DNA of 64,000 nt from Eremothecium cymbalariae DBVPG#7215 (GCF_000235365.1 NC_016451.1:744001-808000), one strand, 5' to 3'. Counted from the stretch's first letter, positions 55,472 to 64,000 are shown. The notes: generated by a model from the letters alone, not told the origin. Numbers and translations are program-made.

Positions 55472-56641
55472 ATGATTCAGCAATTACTGGTATTTCTTAC
55501 TTTTTCAATCCATTGCTGTTATGGATGGCATAATGTAATCCGGCCACAGCAGTCGCCTAAAACTACCACGGAGGAATTGAAACCGTGGGTTCGTACCATC
55601 TACGGTACCAAAGTTGAACTCGTAACACCAACTGTTATAGCTGGAGTCACATTCTCTGCTAAACCAGAGGAAACACCTGATCCATTGAAACCTTGGGTCT
55701 CTTTAAAGCAAGAAGGATTGCCGGTAACCGTTAAACCAGAAATTAAAAAAGGGCATACCATCCGAGCATCGCCGGACTATTCTACGTATTTCAAGACTGC
55801 AAGTACCAGGACGTATACCTATGAAGATTTAAAAGCTCACAATATGGATCCGGGTGATATTCATAAGGAGGTGATGTTTGTTGACGAGGACGATGCTTAT
55901 GTTTCACTAAATCCTATTATTAGATGCACACCTGAACGTTACTTTCACAAAGGAGATGCCAAAGATATCCCAAGTGAGCCTTTCTGTACTCCAATGGAGA
56001 ACAAGGACTGGCAGGTTGGAAAAACCTATTTCGTTAGTTGGTATACTCGTTTCTTTAGAGATGAAGTGAAGGAAAGCACAGTAGAGCAGGTCCGTGTTCA
56101 TTTATCATATGTTCAAGAAACAGCTTACCAGAGAGGCTTTGCGAAGAGGGACATTAAAGCAACTTTTTTTTCAAGTGAATGGATTGATAATATAGATGGT
56201 TTATATCCAATTACTGTAGATGAAGACTGGTTACAAGGAAAGCCAAGACGTTCAGTAGTAGTTTCCGTTCAACCATCAACTGTAAGTGATGAAGAGTTTA
56301 ACCCATTGGAATTCGGGGTTTTAATTAAGATACTTCGGGGTTCCAAAGTATTCAAGACGACCAAGGAAGAGCTGGCATTACAGGATGCTGGAATACACCA
56401 TCGTCCGTGGTATTATGTAATCTTAACGGTACCAACGATTGTGGCATTCACAATTGCAGTGATGTATTTCCTTTCACAATGTACTGGGAAATATAGGGAC
56501 TTCAGTGATGTAACAAGAATGGCGTTGAATAAGAAGCACAGGGTACTTGGGAAAATTAAAGATATGAAACGGTTCAAGAAGATCAAAAACCACAAATATG
56601 ACGAACTGCCCATACATAGAAAAAGTGGCAAGCAGACTTAG
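55472..56641 (+). CDS. PSG1: Psg1-like Golgi protein stabilising the plasma-membrane ATPase
   Basis: 389 residues (S. cerevisiae Psg1, YKL077W, 392). A signal peptide (about 1-18) precedes a conserved lumenal domain with VRTIYGTKVELVTPTVIAGV, PDYSTYFKTASTRTYTYEDL, DDAYVSLNPIIRCTPERYF and FFSSEWIDNIDGLYPI. One membrane segment (about 310-333) and a basic tail ending KHRVLGKIKDMKRFKKIKNH follow. The S. cerevisiae protein is described as a Golgi-located factor for Pma1 stability, cleaved after a Lys-Arg site; AKRD is present here. Convergent with the YKL075C-type gene. Confidence 0.93.
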   Translation: MIQQLLVFLTFSIHCCYGWHNVIRPQQSPKTTTEELKPWVRTIYGTKVELVTPTVIAGVTFSAKPEETPDPLKPWVSLKQEGLPVTVKPEIKKGHTIRASPDYSTYFKTASTRTYTYEDLKAHNMDPGDIHKEVMFVDEDDAYVSLNPIIRCTPERYFHKGDAKDIPSEPFCTPMENKDWQVGKTYFVSWYTRFFRDEVKESTVEQVRVHLSYVQETAYQRGFAKRDIKATFFSSEWIDNIDGLYPITVDEDWLQGKPRRSVVVSVQPSTVSDEEFNPLEFGVLIKILRGSKVFKTTKEELALQDAGIHHRPWYYVILTVPTIVAFTIAVMYFLSQCTGKYRDFSDVTRMALNKKHRVLGKIKDMKRFKKIKNHKYDELPIHRKSGKQT

Positions 56642-56738
56642 CTTTAAGTTTCTGAGCATTACAGGCAAGATGTTATAGATAACAAACGTGGTATGAAAAC
56701 ATTCATTAGTTATATTAAGTAAATTGTTTTTGTTGAGT

Positions 56739-58025
56739 CTATATCCATTTTTGTCTCGCAGCTACTTTACAGATCCTTTCCAAAGTTACCACTCGAGGAT
56801 CTGGTTTCGCTATTTTATTTACATACTCAGCTGTAGCCTCAGTGGTGAATTTTGATTCTTCACCCTCTTCATCATCGTTGTCACGGACGTCATCTAACTC
56901 CTCGATATAATAGAAAAACGGTTCTAGTACAAGCATGATTTTCCAGAATATTAAGGTTCCACAGTTATTGAATAATAAGTCAATCAACGCAGGTAGATAT
57001 TCCAATTCAATGTACTCTTCCGCACAACATACAAATTCATCCAGCTCATAATCTTGTTCATCAGCACTCAACGTGGTGTAAATCTCTGAAAGTAACGTTA
57101 ATTCTTTGCTAATGGTTTTTGGTATGTCTTGACGAGCTTGCCATAGCAGCTTTTGAGCCCTTTCTAATTTTCCGTCTGTGGACCCATCTTGTATCGTAGT
57201 ACTATCTGATGCAACTGAAGATGTTTCTCCCGATTCGTCTTTGATAGCTGGGCCAATACACCCAGAGCCTCTGTTTGGCAAAAAACCACTTCTTTCACTC
57301 TTATCCATAAGTTCATTGTATTCATTATAGAGTGAAATGATTTTCATCATAGGCTTATACAACTGTTGGCAAACCTTGAGTTCAGACCTCGGGATGATAA
57401 CTTTTTCCAAGTAATGGTTAATCAACCCTTCCATAAAATTAGCCCATATAGATGAGAATACATAATTCTCATCATGGATACTCTCATCATAATCTTCAGT
57501 GATATTTTCTCTCATAATCTGTTCGACTAGTGTGTATACTAATTTCGCCTCTTTCTTCTTACTAGTGTTTTGGACTTCGACGCTATTCTTCTTACATTTA
57601 CTCCCTTCTTGAACTATATTCTTCCCTTGATTCCCATTTGTTTTATCCATCCAGTATTCTGGGCCTCCACGTTGAGACAACGTCACTAGGAGTAGAAACA
57701 GCTTCGATTTCTCCCATTTAGAAACATTATGAATAATGTGGTCATCACTAATTCTACACACATCGTGGTTTATCTTTCTATGAATACACCTCATAAACGA
57801 AGTAATAGTAGTGGCCTTATGCTCCCCATAGTTGTCTATCAGATAAGACATGGAAGTTACCTTCTGATATGTAGTGCCATGAAATTGAAGATGCTTATGG
57901 AATTGGAATTTATAGCGACGTGAATGCTTCTTTTTAGGCCTTGCTGGTAGTCGATCACCTGAGATCGAAGAGCGCAATGGGCCATCTTGTGCACTATTGT
58001 GGGAACTACAATACCGAGTACTCAT
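56739..58025 (-). CDS. Uncharacterised protein, probable YKL075C ortholog
   Basis: 428 residues from the first ATG (58025); the open frame runs on upstream without another ATG. The N-terminus is basic (ARPKKKHSRRYKFQFHKHLQF). A predominantly helical body has a low-complexity Ser/Thr/Gly patch near 265-300 and an acidic patch (DDVRDNDDEEGEESK) close to the end. No catalytic motif, signal peptide or membrane segment is evident. Its place directly after PSG1 (YKL077W) and one step from MUD2 (YKL074C), and its size against about 450 residues, suggest YKL075C, whose role is poorly understood. I do not recognise it by sequence. Confidence 0.72.
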   Translation of the reverse strand: MSTRYCSSHNSAQDGPLRSSISGDRLPARPKKKHSRRYKFQFHKHLQFHGTTYQKVTSMSYLIDNYGEHKATTITSFMRCIHRKINHDVCRISDDHIIHNVSKWEKSKLFLLLVTLSQRGGPEYWMDKTNGNQGKNIVQEGSKCKKNSVEVQNTSKKKEAKLVYTLVEQIMRENITEDYDESIHDENYVFSSIWANFMEGLINHYLEKVIIPRSELKVCQQLYKPMMKIISLYNEYNELMDKSERSGFLPNRGSGCIGPAIKDESGETSSVASDSTTIQDGSTDGKLERAQKLLWQARQDIPKTISKELTLLSEIYTTLSADEQDYELDEFVCCAEEYIELEYLPALIDLLFNNCGTLIFWKIMLVLEPFFYYIEELDDVRDNDDEEGEESKFTTEATAEYVNKIAKPDPRVVTLERICKVAARQKWI

Positions 58026-58348
58026 AATGTTAGTTAGCGGATCAACAAGGAGACCAGGCCTATAAATACAAGACTTAAAGCGTTGGTTGAAATCTCTATG
58101 TGGTCCGATGTGCAAACCCCATGACCGTCGTAAAAATTCAGATGACAAGACACGTGATGTCCGGATGTCTAACTGCAAACGATACAATCTCAAGAATAAG
58201 CACCTCGAAGAGAGTCGAGAGCTGAGTTGAAAACAAATATGTGTGTTTTTAGGTGTTTACTTATTAGCTCTACTCATCATAATATTAAGTAGATTATTAT
58301 GGGTATATACTATACGACAGAAAAAATATCCTTGTAGGACGAAATTAA
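58026..58348. other. Flank between YKL075C-like gene and FET3
   Basis: 323 bp; a CACGTG at 58151-58156 lies 126 bp upstream of the YKL075C-type ATG. No other recognised site. Confidence 0.5.
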
Positions 58349-60226
58349 TTAATTCTTATTATCAGTAGAGATAGAATCGCCGTGTTCATCGATAGACTCA
58401 GTGTTGCTTACGTCGACGCCTAGGTCCTCTATAACTTTCTCTTCTATGTCTTGAACATCCATGAGGCCGTAAACAGCAATAGTTATTAGACCTAAAATGG
58501 CAACTAGACATGAGAAGAACATAGCAACGATACCCTTAGGAGTGAAACCAGCCGGGATAGCTTTCTGCTGAACATTTTGACCTGCGAGATCCAAAAAGTC
58601 CTTGGAATTACCAGCGGCATTACCAACGGGGCTGATGCCGTTGTTGATACAGGCATTTTTAGCAGTTTCAGTCAATTGTTGAGATTCCGACTTTTGAATC
58701 TCTTCTGGGGCTTCAACTAGAGTTAACGACAAACCTTGCATCATGTGCCACTCGATATGACAGTGGAAGAACCAAACACCTGGATTGTTTGCTTTGAATC
58801 TTAATACTAAATAAGATTTACCATTGACATACACAGTGTCTCTAGTCATTGGGTATTCTCTGATTTCAGATTCACCTGCCTCAGCGTTGTACTCGATAGG
58901 GTCAGCATTATCTAGTCCATCTTGAGGAGCTGCAGGTGGACCTCTGGCAACCACCTGGAACGTGTGACCGTGCAAATGGAAAGGATGTCTACCTGTATCG
59001 TGGTTGTTGAGGACAATCTGCACAACCTCGTCCTTGCCTAGAACATAAGTGTGTGTGTTGCTACCATATACGACAGGATTGGTGGCTTGCTCCCCTGCAC
59101 TCAAAACAGTCATCAACGTTGGGACTTTAGGTTCTGTGTAGGTAATGTTGTTGAAAAAAGCGTAGTTAACACCGTTAAGCAAGTTGTCCATCTCCACATG
59201 CACAACGATATCATTGTCAGGCTCACCAAAGGCTTCGATCTTATCTTCACCAATAGGCGTCAAGTAGAAATCATCCAAGTAATCCCACTCTGGTACAATC
59301 TGCTCCTCAGGTGTTTCAGCATCAGCATTATATGTCAAGTAAGATGTGTGGTTCAACACCAAATCAGGAGGCGTTGCATCCAACATATTCTCATCGAAGC
59401 ATTGCATAATAGCGTAATTCTTCGAAGTATCACTCTTAGTGTGCAACAAAACAGAGTAACGTTGGGCAGTTGTAATATAAAGCATGTTCGTCGTATTCTT
59501 CTCCACAAATACACCATCCACCTCCACCACCGTTAAGTCATGGTCCTCAATCCAAAAGTATTGCGACACAAAACCACCAGTATTCACTATACGTAGCAAG
59601 TATGTAGTGTCAGGCTCCACATTCCACGTCAAATTCATAGTGTTGTTAATAAGTAAACTTTGAGGAATGGGTTCTGCACCGGTAGGGTTGTACAAGTTCA
59701 AAAACCGAGGCATGATGTTCGCAGAAAGTTCATGATACCATTCACTCAACTGAATAGTCACCTCCTTATCATACTCATATGGGAACTCATCTTCCTCGAT
59801 AATAAACAAACCCTTCATACCATCCTGGTAGTGACCTGGCGTATGAGAGTGGTACCAGAAAGTTCCCTTGTTGTGTTCCACGGTAAAGTTATACAACATA
59901 GTGTCATTTGGCGCAATTGGACATTGAGTCACCATCTCCGGCCCGTCCATCTGCGACGTACCATTCTGGAACATCCCATGGAAATGTAACGAAGTGTTCC
60001 ACTCACTGAACCCATTGGTCAAGAAAACCTCAACACGATCTCCTCTCTTAACCCTGATATCAGGCCAAGGAAACTCACCGTTACAGGTAATCACTTCCCG
60101 CTCCTTTAATCCATCCAGATTGCGCTTGCCTATACCCGTTTTCCAGTGGAACGTATGCGTCTCTGCACGCACAACAGCAGAGAACGCAACGTTCAGTAGC
60201 ACGAATAAACCTTTCGCCCAAACCAT
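58349..60226 (-). CDS. FET3: Fet3, multicopper ferroxidase for high-affinity iron uptake
   Basis: 625 residues from the ATG at 60226 (S. cerevisiae Fet3, YMR058W, 636). Signal peptide 1-21, three cupredoxin domains, a membrane anchor at about 565-587 and an acidic cytosolic tail. All copper ligands are visible: HFHG (81-84), HSH (126-128), HPFHLHGH (His414, 417, 419) and HCHIEWH (His488, Cys489, His490, His494). Iron-specificity acids Glu185, Asp283 and Asp410 are also present, so this is a ferroxidase, not a laccase. It oxidises Fe(II) for the permease Ftr1. Three Aft-type sites lie upstream. Confidence 0.98.
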   Translation of the reverse strand: MVWAKGLFVLLNVAFSAVVRAETHTFHWKTGIGKRNLDGLKEREVITCNGEFPWPDIRVKRGDRVEVFLTNGFSEWNTSLHFHGMFQNGTSQMDGPEMVTQCPIAPNDTMLYNFTVEHNKGTFWYHSHTPGHYQDGMKGLFIIEEDEFPYEYDKEVTIQLSEWYHELSANIMPRFLNLYNPTGAEPIPQSLLINNTMNLTWNVEPDTTYLLRIVNTGGFVSQYFWIEDHDLTVVEVDGVFVEKNTTNMLYITTAQRYSVLLHTKSDTSKNYAIMQCFDENMLDATPPDLVLNHTSYLTYNADAETPEEQIVPEWDYLDDFYLTPIGEDKIEAFGEPDNDIVVHVEMDNLLNGVNYAFFNNITYTEPKVPTLMTVLSAGEQATNPVVYGSNTHTYVLGKDEVVQIVLNNHDTGRHPFHLHGHTFQVVARGPPAAPQDGLDNADPIEYNAEAGESEIREYPMTRDTVYVNGKSYLVLRFKANNPGVWFFHCHIEWHMMQGLSLTLVEAPEEIQKSESQQLTETAKNACINNGISPVGNAAGNSKDFLDLAGQNVQQKAIPAGFTPKGIVAMFFSCLVAILGLITIAVYGLMDVQDIEEKVIEDLGVDVSNTESIDEHGDSISTDNKN

Positions 60227-60571
60227 CAGCACTAAGATTAAACCCCCTTTCGGTTAAAAGAACTATAATGATGAAGGCCTTCTGCTATCTTCAATCCCCT
60301 CGAGAATTTAATTTGCGACCCGAGAACATTTAGAGAAACTTTTGCTGAATTTTTTATACTTCGAGCTCTAAAGCGAAACTGGGGTGCATGCGAATAATAA
60401 AGAGGGTGCAGTAGGGTGCATAATACCGTGCAGCATGATAACGCATTACATTATAATTTCCATCAGGACGCATAAAGTTGTAACTGAGGGTATTAATTAT
60501 CTGTACAGGTACAGGACAGGCAGGCAGCAGTTGGAGAAGATCCACGGCAGTGATTTTGTTAAATTAAGAAT
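60227..60571. other. Divergent promoter region FET3 / BUB2
   Basis: 345 bp. For FET3 it has a TATA box (minus-strand TATAAAAA, 60351-60358) and three Aft-type sites. Confidence 0.65.
60382..60420 (-). promoter_or_regulatory. Three iron-responsive (Aft1/Aft2) elements upstream of FET3
   Basis: On the minus strand TGCACCC occurs at 60382-60388, 60404-60410 and 60414-60420, 156-194 bp upstream of the FET3 ATG. TGCACCC is the Aft1 core of the S. cerevisiae FET3 promoter (PyPuCACCC). Three copies in 39 bp, all in the same orientation, make a chance match unlikely. Confidence 0.85.
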
Positions 60572-61498
60572 ATGGAAAAGTTTATTTCACACCCTCCGCT
60601 TATAGTGCAATCTTCGTTATCACAGCTGCGGTACTTGGTGCTTGCAGAGGGTGCAGGGGACAGCGGCGAAAGCCGGCAGAGGTTTTATATCTGGTCTATA
60701 TTATCTCGCACGAATATGGAGGGGGCTACGTCTAGTTATATAAAGTTGGTGCAGCGGGGGCCGCCTGGGGCAACTATATACAAGAAGATTCAAAACGATA
60801 CGTTTCGGACGTTTTCAACTGATGCAGGGTTTAGGAAGCGGGTTTCTGAGGAGTCCCTAACGCGTTGTTTGTCATGCTTTGCTTCACAGCAAGAGTTACT
60901 AGAGGAGGGTAATTATGCAGAGGGCGGCGTACGGATTGCAAAGTATGTTCAAGGGATGAATGTGTTACTGGCTCCATTATTATATAGCAGTCCTGCAGAG
61001 CCCATGGCGTTTAGATTATTTGAAAATCTGTGCTATCGGGTAATTCCGACATATCTTGATAGTTCGCTAAGTGGTGTACATACGGGTGCCCGTTTATTGG
61101 ATATCTGTTTGAAAATAATCGATCCTAAATTGAGTAAATTTCTTTCGGATAATCTGTTGACCGCCGAAATTTACGGGGTGCCTTCGATTTTAACGTTGTC
61201 GAGTTGCCAGAAGCCTTTAGACCAAGTGTGCAAGTTATGGGATTTTATGTTCGCATATGGGTTTCATATGAACGTGCTTTTTATTGTTGCACAGTTGGTT
61301 ACGATGAGATCCGAGATTATGAATTCTGGATCGCCGATGAATCTGCTGCGGCAATTCCCGGAGTTTGATGCTGATGAAATAATTAGGTTGGGTGTAGGAT
61401 TTGTTGCCAAGGTCCCCCAAGAACTCTACGAGTTATTGGTTAACCATTTGAGGGATCCGAATATAGATTTATCTGGTTATGGCGGCAGCATAGACTGA
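60572..61498 (+). CDS. BUB2: Bub2, TBC-domain subunit of the mitotic-exit GAP
   Basis: 308 residues (S. cerevisiae Bub2, YMR055C, 306). The TBC RabGAP domain is recognisable throughout, with the arginine finger in IQNDTFRTF (Arg79) and the glutamine finger in YVQGMNVLLAPLLYS (Gln127). Near the end LLRQFPEFDADEIIRLGVGF is almost as in S. cerevisiae. With Bfa1 it inactivates the GTPase Tem1 at spindle poles until the spindle is positioned. Its stop is 8 bp from the stop of convergent MUD2. Confidence 0.97.
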   Translation: MEKFISHPPLIVQSSLSQLRYLVLAEGAGDSGESRQRFYIWSILSRTNMEGATSSYIKLVQRGPPGATIYKKIQNDTFRTFSTDAGFRKRVSEESLTRCLSCFASQQELLEEGNYAEGGVRIAKYVQGMNVLLAPLLYSSPAEPMAFRLFENLCYRVIPTYLDSSLSGVHTGARLLDICLKIIDPKLSKFLSDNLLTAEIYGVPSILTLSSCQKPLDQVCKLWDFMFAYGFHMNVLFIVAQLVTMRSEIMNSGSPMNLLRQFPEFDADEIIRLGVGFVAKVPQELYELLVNHLRDPNIDLSGYGGSID

Positions 61499-61506
61499 AT
61501 CAAATT

Positions 61507-63324
61507 TTAGAAAAGACCCAAGTCGAAGTCACGTTCACTAAAGTAACTACATAGAATAGTTCGTTCACCGAAACGCATTCCTGCTAAGGTTAGCATCGCA
61601 CGTTCCGCGCCGTCCATTTCTTTGAATTTTATGAATATCTTCCCAATCTGTAAGGGCACACTATCGAAGTTGTTCCTGAAGTCCGCACTTGGTACTGGGA
61701 TTTTAATGCTTTCAACAGCACCACAGTTCACTACGGGAGATCCAAACATCATGGCCTCATAAATTTCTTGGTAACATTTTTCATTCTTCAGGTCGACGGG
61801 GTCGACCGCATTTAATAAGCAAACCACCTTGGACGGCTTGTGGGTCTGCACTGCGACGATTTTTGAGAACGTCTGGTACGATATGTTAGAGAAATTTTGT
61901 ATGAGTTGTGTTTCATTTGGTTTCAAAATATCGCTACCTGGTACAGAATTACTGGATTGGCCATCGTTAGCAGGGTTGTATAGTACAACTTTTGTGAAAA
62001 TTTTGTCATCTGCATTGGCATTCTCTGGCGCCAGCTCCAGGCAGTGTAGCCAGGTATATTTGATGCCTTGCTGCTGCAGCCATTCAGGAACTGCACTAAT
62101 TTCCTCGACGGCAATCTCAGGGATAACTATCAGATTGTGCGCGCATATTGGTTCTTGTATGTCCTCTCTGCAAACGTATTCCCCCGGCCTCTGCCATATA
62201 AACTTTTGGTCCAGCTCTTTTTCCAGATATTTTTGGGATGATAGCACTACAGTTGTAGTCTCTTCTGTGCTGAGCTCTAATATCAAACGATTGCTTTGCG
62301 CCCTCCATAAGACAACTTCATGTTTACCTTCTAAAGTGACTCGCGTTAGAAAATTGGCAATAACTTTGGCGACAAGTTCTTGTTCTGAGAATTCAAGAAC
62401 CGTAGATGTAATTATTATCGTTCTGTTTAATTTGCATTGCACTAAATTTTGTTTTGTAGGATCCTCGAATAAGATCTTAGTTCTTCTATTAAGCGCGCCC
62501 TTCTCGACTATTCCTTCAAGTGTTGCACGATCTAGCTCCTGCGGTTGGCCAGGTAAAGGAAATAGACCAGAAAGCTTCGCTCTCTCTGCAGGGACCTTAT
62601 CAAATCCCTTAGGTGTAATGTCCCACCGAGAAGGCCTTGAACGAACACGCTCATCAATCGAGACAATCTTGGTCCAATCAATATTTCTGTCATCCGGCGA
62701 CCAATCCCGTACATACGATGAGTTAGTTCCTGACCATGAGTTTCTCGGCATGTTCCGACTCTGTATCCGTGCACCTCCGTCATTACCTTGATATCTAGGC
62801 CCATTGCTGTTGAAACTTCTGCCGCCGTTAGTCGGCTGCTGTCTCCTACCTCGAGCGGAGCCTTCAAACCTGCTCGCATAACGACTCCCAAATCTGTTAT
62901 TACTCCTCCTAGAATCATACTGTAATGCCTCCGAGCGCGGCATATCATCAGGTTGTATTGAGATATTACGCCTCGATTCTAAGTTATTAAAATAACCTGC
63001 TCCTTGACTACCAAACCGACTTGGTGCCCCAAGTGGCACACTATTAGAAGCAGTCTGTTGCGCATTTCGTCTCCCACCATTGGCAGCTCCCCCACCAACC
63101 CTCAAATCCATACGACTATTCCCCCGGCGCGGATCTACCTCTAAATATGTGCCCCCATTACTCTCATGCCGCACTATTTCTGAAATATTTTCACCTTTCG
63201 CAGGTTGTCTTTCAACTGTTTCCATAGAACCTCTAGGCCCAGTTGGAACCTTCTTTTCTCCATCTTTTTTGCTATTAATGTTCTCCATAATCCGGGACCT
63301 CAAACTCTCTAAGTTATTACTCAT
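61507..63324 (-). CDS. MUD2: Mud2, U2AF65-like splicing factor
   Basis: 605 residues (S. cerevisiae Mud2, YKL074C, 527). The N-terminal 230 residues are Arg/Gly/Asn/Ser-rich and disordered. A conserved SRPSRWDITPKGFDKVPAER segment resembles the ULM motif (KxRW) of splicing factors. RRM-like folds follow, ending with a UHM-type RRM (NCGAVESIKIPVPS and IGKIFIKFKEMDGAERAMLT). Mud2 joins Msl5 at the branch point and contacts the U1 snRNP through Prp40, encoded near the left end of this window. The longer N-terminus accounts for the extra length. Confidence 0.93.
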   Translation of the reverse strand: MSNNLESLRSRIMENINSKKDGEKKVPTGPRGSMETVERQPAKGENISEIVRHESNGGTYLEVDPRRGNSRMDLRVGGGAANGGRRNAQQTASNSVPLGAPSRFGSQGAGYFNNLESRRNISIQPDDMPRSEALQYDSRRSNNRFGSRYASRFEGSARGRRQQPTNGGRSFNSNGPRYQGNDGGARIQSRNMPRNSWSGTNSSYVRDWSPDDRNIDWTKIVSIDERVRSRPSRWDITPKGFDKVPAERAKLSGLFPLPGQPQELDRATLEGIVEKGALNRRTKILFEDPTKQNLVQCKLNRTIIITSTVLEFSEQELVAKVIANFLTRVTLEGKHEVVLWRAQSNRLILELSTEETTTVVLSSQKYLEKELDQKFIWQRPGEYVCREDIQEPICAHNLIVIPEIAVEEISAVPEWLQQQGIKYTWLHCLELAPENANADDKIFTKVVLYNPANDGQSSNSVPGSDILKPNETQLIQNFSNISYQTFSKIVAVQTHKPSKVVCLLNAVDPVDLKNEKCYQEIYEAMMFGSPVVNCGAVESIKIPVPSADFRNNFDSVPLQIGKIFIKFKEMDGAERAMLTLAGMRFGERTILCSYFSERDFDLGLF

Positions 63325-63978
63325 CTTTCTTCACCTAGCTAATCTAACTGTCTCGTCTGTCTCCCAAACTCTAATGGATTAATACTGATGCAACTTTGAA
63401 CTACATTCATTCATTGCAAGCTTTTTCGATATTCCAAAAGTTACAACGAATCGGGCAGAAACGGTCCAATTTTAAACCACGTGATAATCACGTGCAACCT
63501 TTTAATCGATGACTTCGTAATTGTTCTTCCCCAGCTTTCGTCAGTCTCCTTCTCCTGTCTACAAATATGTCAATTATTCTTTAAACAACTTCAGGAGATT
63601 TTCTCTGGAGTTTATGTCAGATTTACGGGCCACGGTGCTATGGAAATCGCAACCTGACCAGGGCATGCAATTCTTAAGCTTGCTTGCCGTTATGTGCGTC
63701 CCGCGTCGTCGAGCAACAGAACCGTAGTCGCATCCGAATGAGGACTATATCCAGTTTGCAACGAAAAGGCCTGGATTAACCCCAGACCCTTATCGTCCGA
63801 CAGGATCGTTGTTCAAGTGATTATTTGAAAATGTTTGTTGGTTTCACATAATTTCGAGTATAAAGTTGAAGCAGAAAATGTGTAGAATTCCGCTGGTAAA
63901 GCGTAGACTGAAACAGGCGCGACGAAAGTACAGTGAGTGGCTCTTGTATACATACATATACATATACTACTCAGCCTG
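63325..63978. other. MUD2 upstream region to the right edge
   Basis: 654 bp. It holds twin CACGTG sites (63478-63494), a short ORF at 63878-63979 that overlaps the next ATG, and a TATA-like TACATACATATACATATAC stretch near 63950. Confidence 0.5.
63478..63494. promoter_or_regulatory. Paired CACGTG sites upstream of MUD2
   Basis: CACGTGATAATCACGTG holds two Cbf1/bHLH cores (63478-63483 and 63489-63494) 5 bp apart, forming a near-perfect 17-bp palindrome, 154 bp upstream of the MUD2 ATG. Confidence 0.6.
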
Positions 63979-64000
63979 ATGGTGGAAGATGCAACGGAGG
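63979..64000 (+). CDS. Possible start of a gene cut by the window edge
   Basis: An ATG at 63979 opens a frame (MVEDATE) that is still open at the edge, after an AT-rich TATA-like stretch. Synteny would allow STV1 (YMR054W, beside BUB2) or LHS1 (YKL073W, beside MUD2). Seven codons are too few to decide. Confidence 0.2.

Noticed and set aside
60649..60655. Fourth GGGTGCA near FET3
   Set aside because: It lies in the BUB2 coding sequence, over 420 bp from the FET3 ATG; taken as coincidence.
63521..63727. 68-codon plus-strand open frame right of MUD2
   Set aside because: Starts without conserved context, no similarity recognised, and ends before the TATA-like region of the edge gene.
1..64000. 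Search for tRNA genes, centromere (CDEI-CDEII-CDEIII), LTR/Ty elements and CRISPR arrays
   Set aside because: No tRNA B-box with a foldable cloverleaf, no CACGTG followed by an AT block and a TTCCGAA core, no LTR pair and no spaced repeats were seen by eye; a model-based scan was not possible.

Overview
The window is nuclear DNA of a budding yeast of the family Saccharomycetaceae. Nearly every long reading frame is the clear counterpart of a Saccharomyces cerevisiae gene. Genes are compact and mostly intronless, CTG reads as leucine in conserved positions, and the one intron has the yeast signals GTATGT, TACTAAC and TAG. The gene order points to a lineage that did not undergo the whole-genome duplication. 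Genes that lie on two separate S. cerevisiae chromosome arms are interleaved here in one row: YKL with YIR on the left, YKL with YMR (plus GPA1 and TIM10 from YHR) for the rest. Species cannot be fixed from the sequence; a Lachancea, Torulaspora, Zygosaccharomyces, Kluyveromyces or Eremothecium-type genome would fit.

Layout. 0-15.3 kb: URB1, INA22, DAL81, ARC19, PRP40, SEC11, a YMR090W-type reductase and CCE1. 15.3-18.6 kb: a synteny junction with an unrecognised 355-residue protein gene and a long G-poor non-coding stretch holding a possible structured RNA. 18.6-30.5 kb: CAB3, TIM10, CYT2, GPA1, SRX1, MDH1, HOT13, AVO2, UBX4. 30.5-41 kb: SOV1, RRP14, TEF4 (with an intron hosting snoRNA snR38), VMA5, SMY1. 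41-51.6 kb: NUC1, KAR5, RIM9, DHR2, STL1, ARG7. 51.7-64 kb: RNA14, SAM37, SEN15, PSG1, a YKL075C-type gene, FET3, BUB2, MUD2, and possibly the first codons of another gene at the right edge.

The genes are mainly housekeeping: ribosome biogenesis (URB1, RRP14, DHR2, snR38), splicing and RNA processing (PRP40, MUD2, RNA14, SEN15), and mitochondrial biogenesis and metabolism (INA22, CCE1, TIM10, CYT2, MDH1, HOT13, SOV1, SAM37, NUC1). Others are for signalling (GPA1, AVO2, RIM9, BUB2, KAR5) and nutrient handling (DAL81, STL1, ARG7, FET3). Promoter and UTR motifs fit these roles: PAC/RRPE pairs at the three nucleolar genes, Aft1 sites at FET3, a Gcn4 site at ARG7, pheromone elements at KAR5, a Yap1 site at SRX1, a Rap1 site at TEF4 and Puf3 sites in mitochondrial-gene 3' ends.

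Most notable oddities: two genes, CYT2 and CAB3, are each interrupted by an apparent single missing base. In CYT2 it lies in an A8 run that also reads as a perfect -1 slippery heptamer. The stretch at 17.1-18.6 kb is the least explained part. I see no mobile element, CRISPR array, tRNA or centromere.
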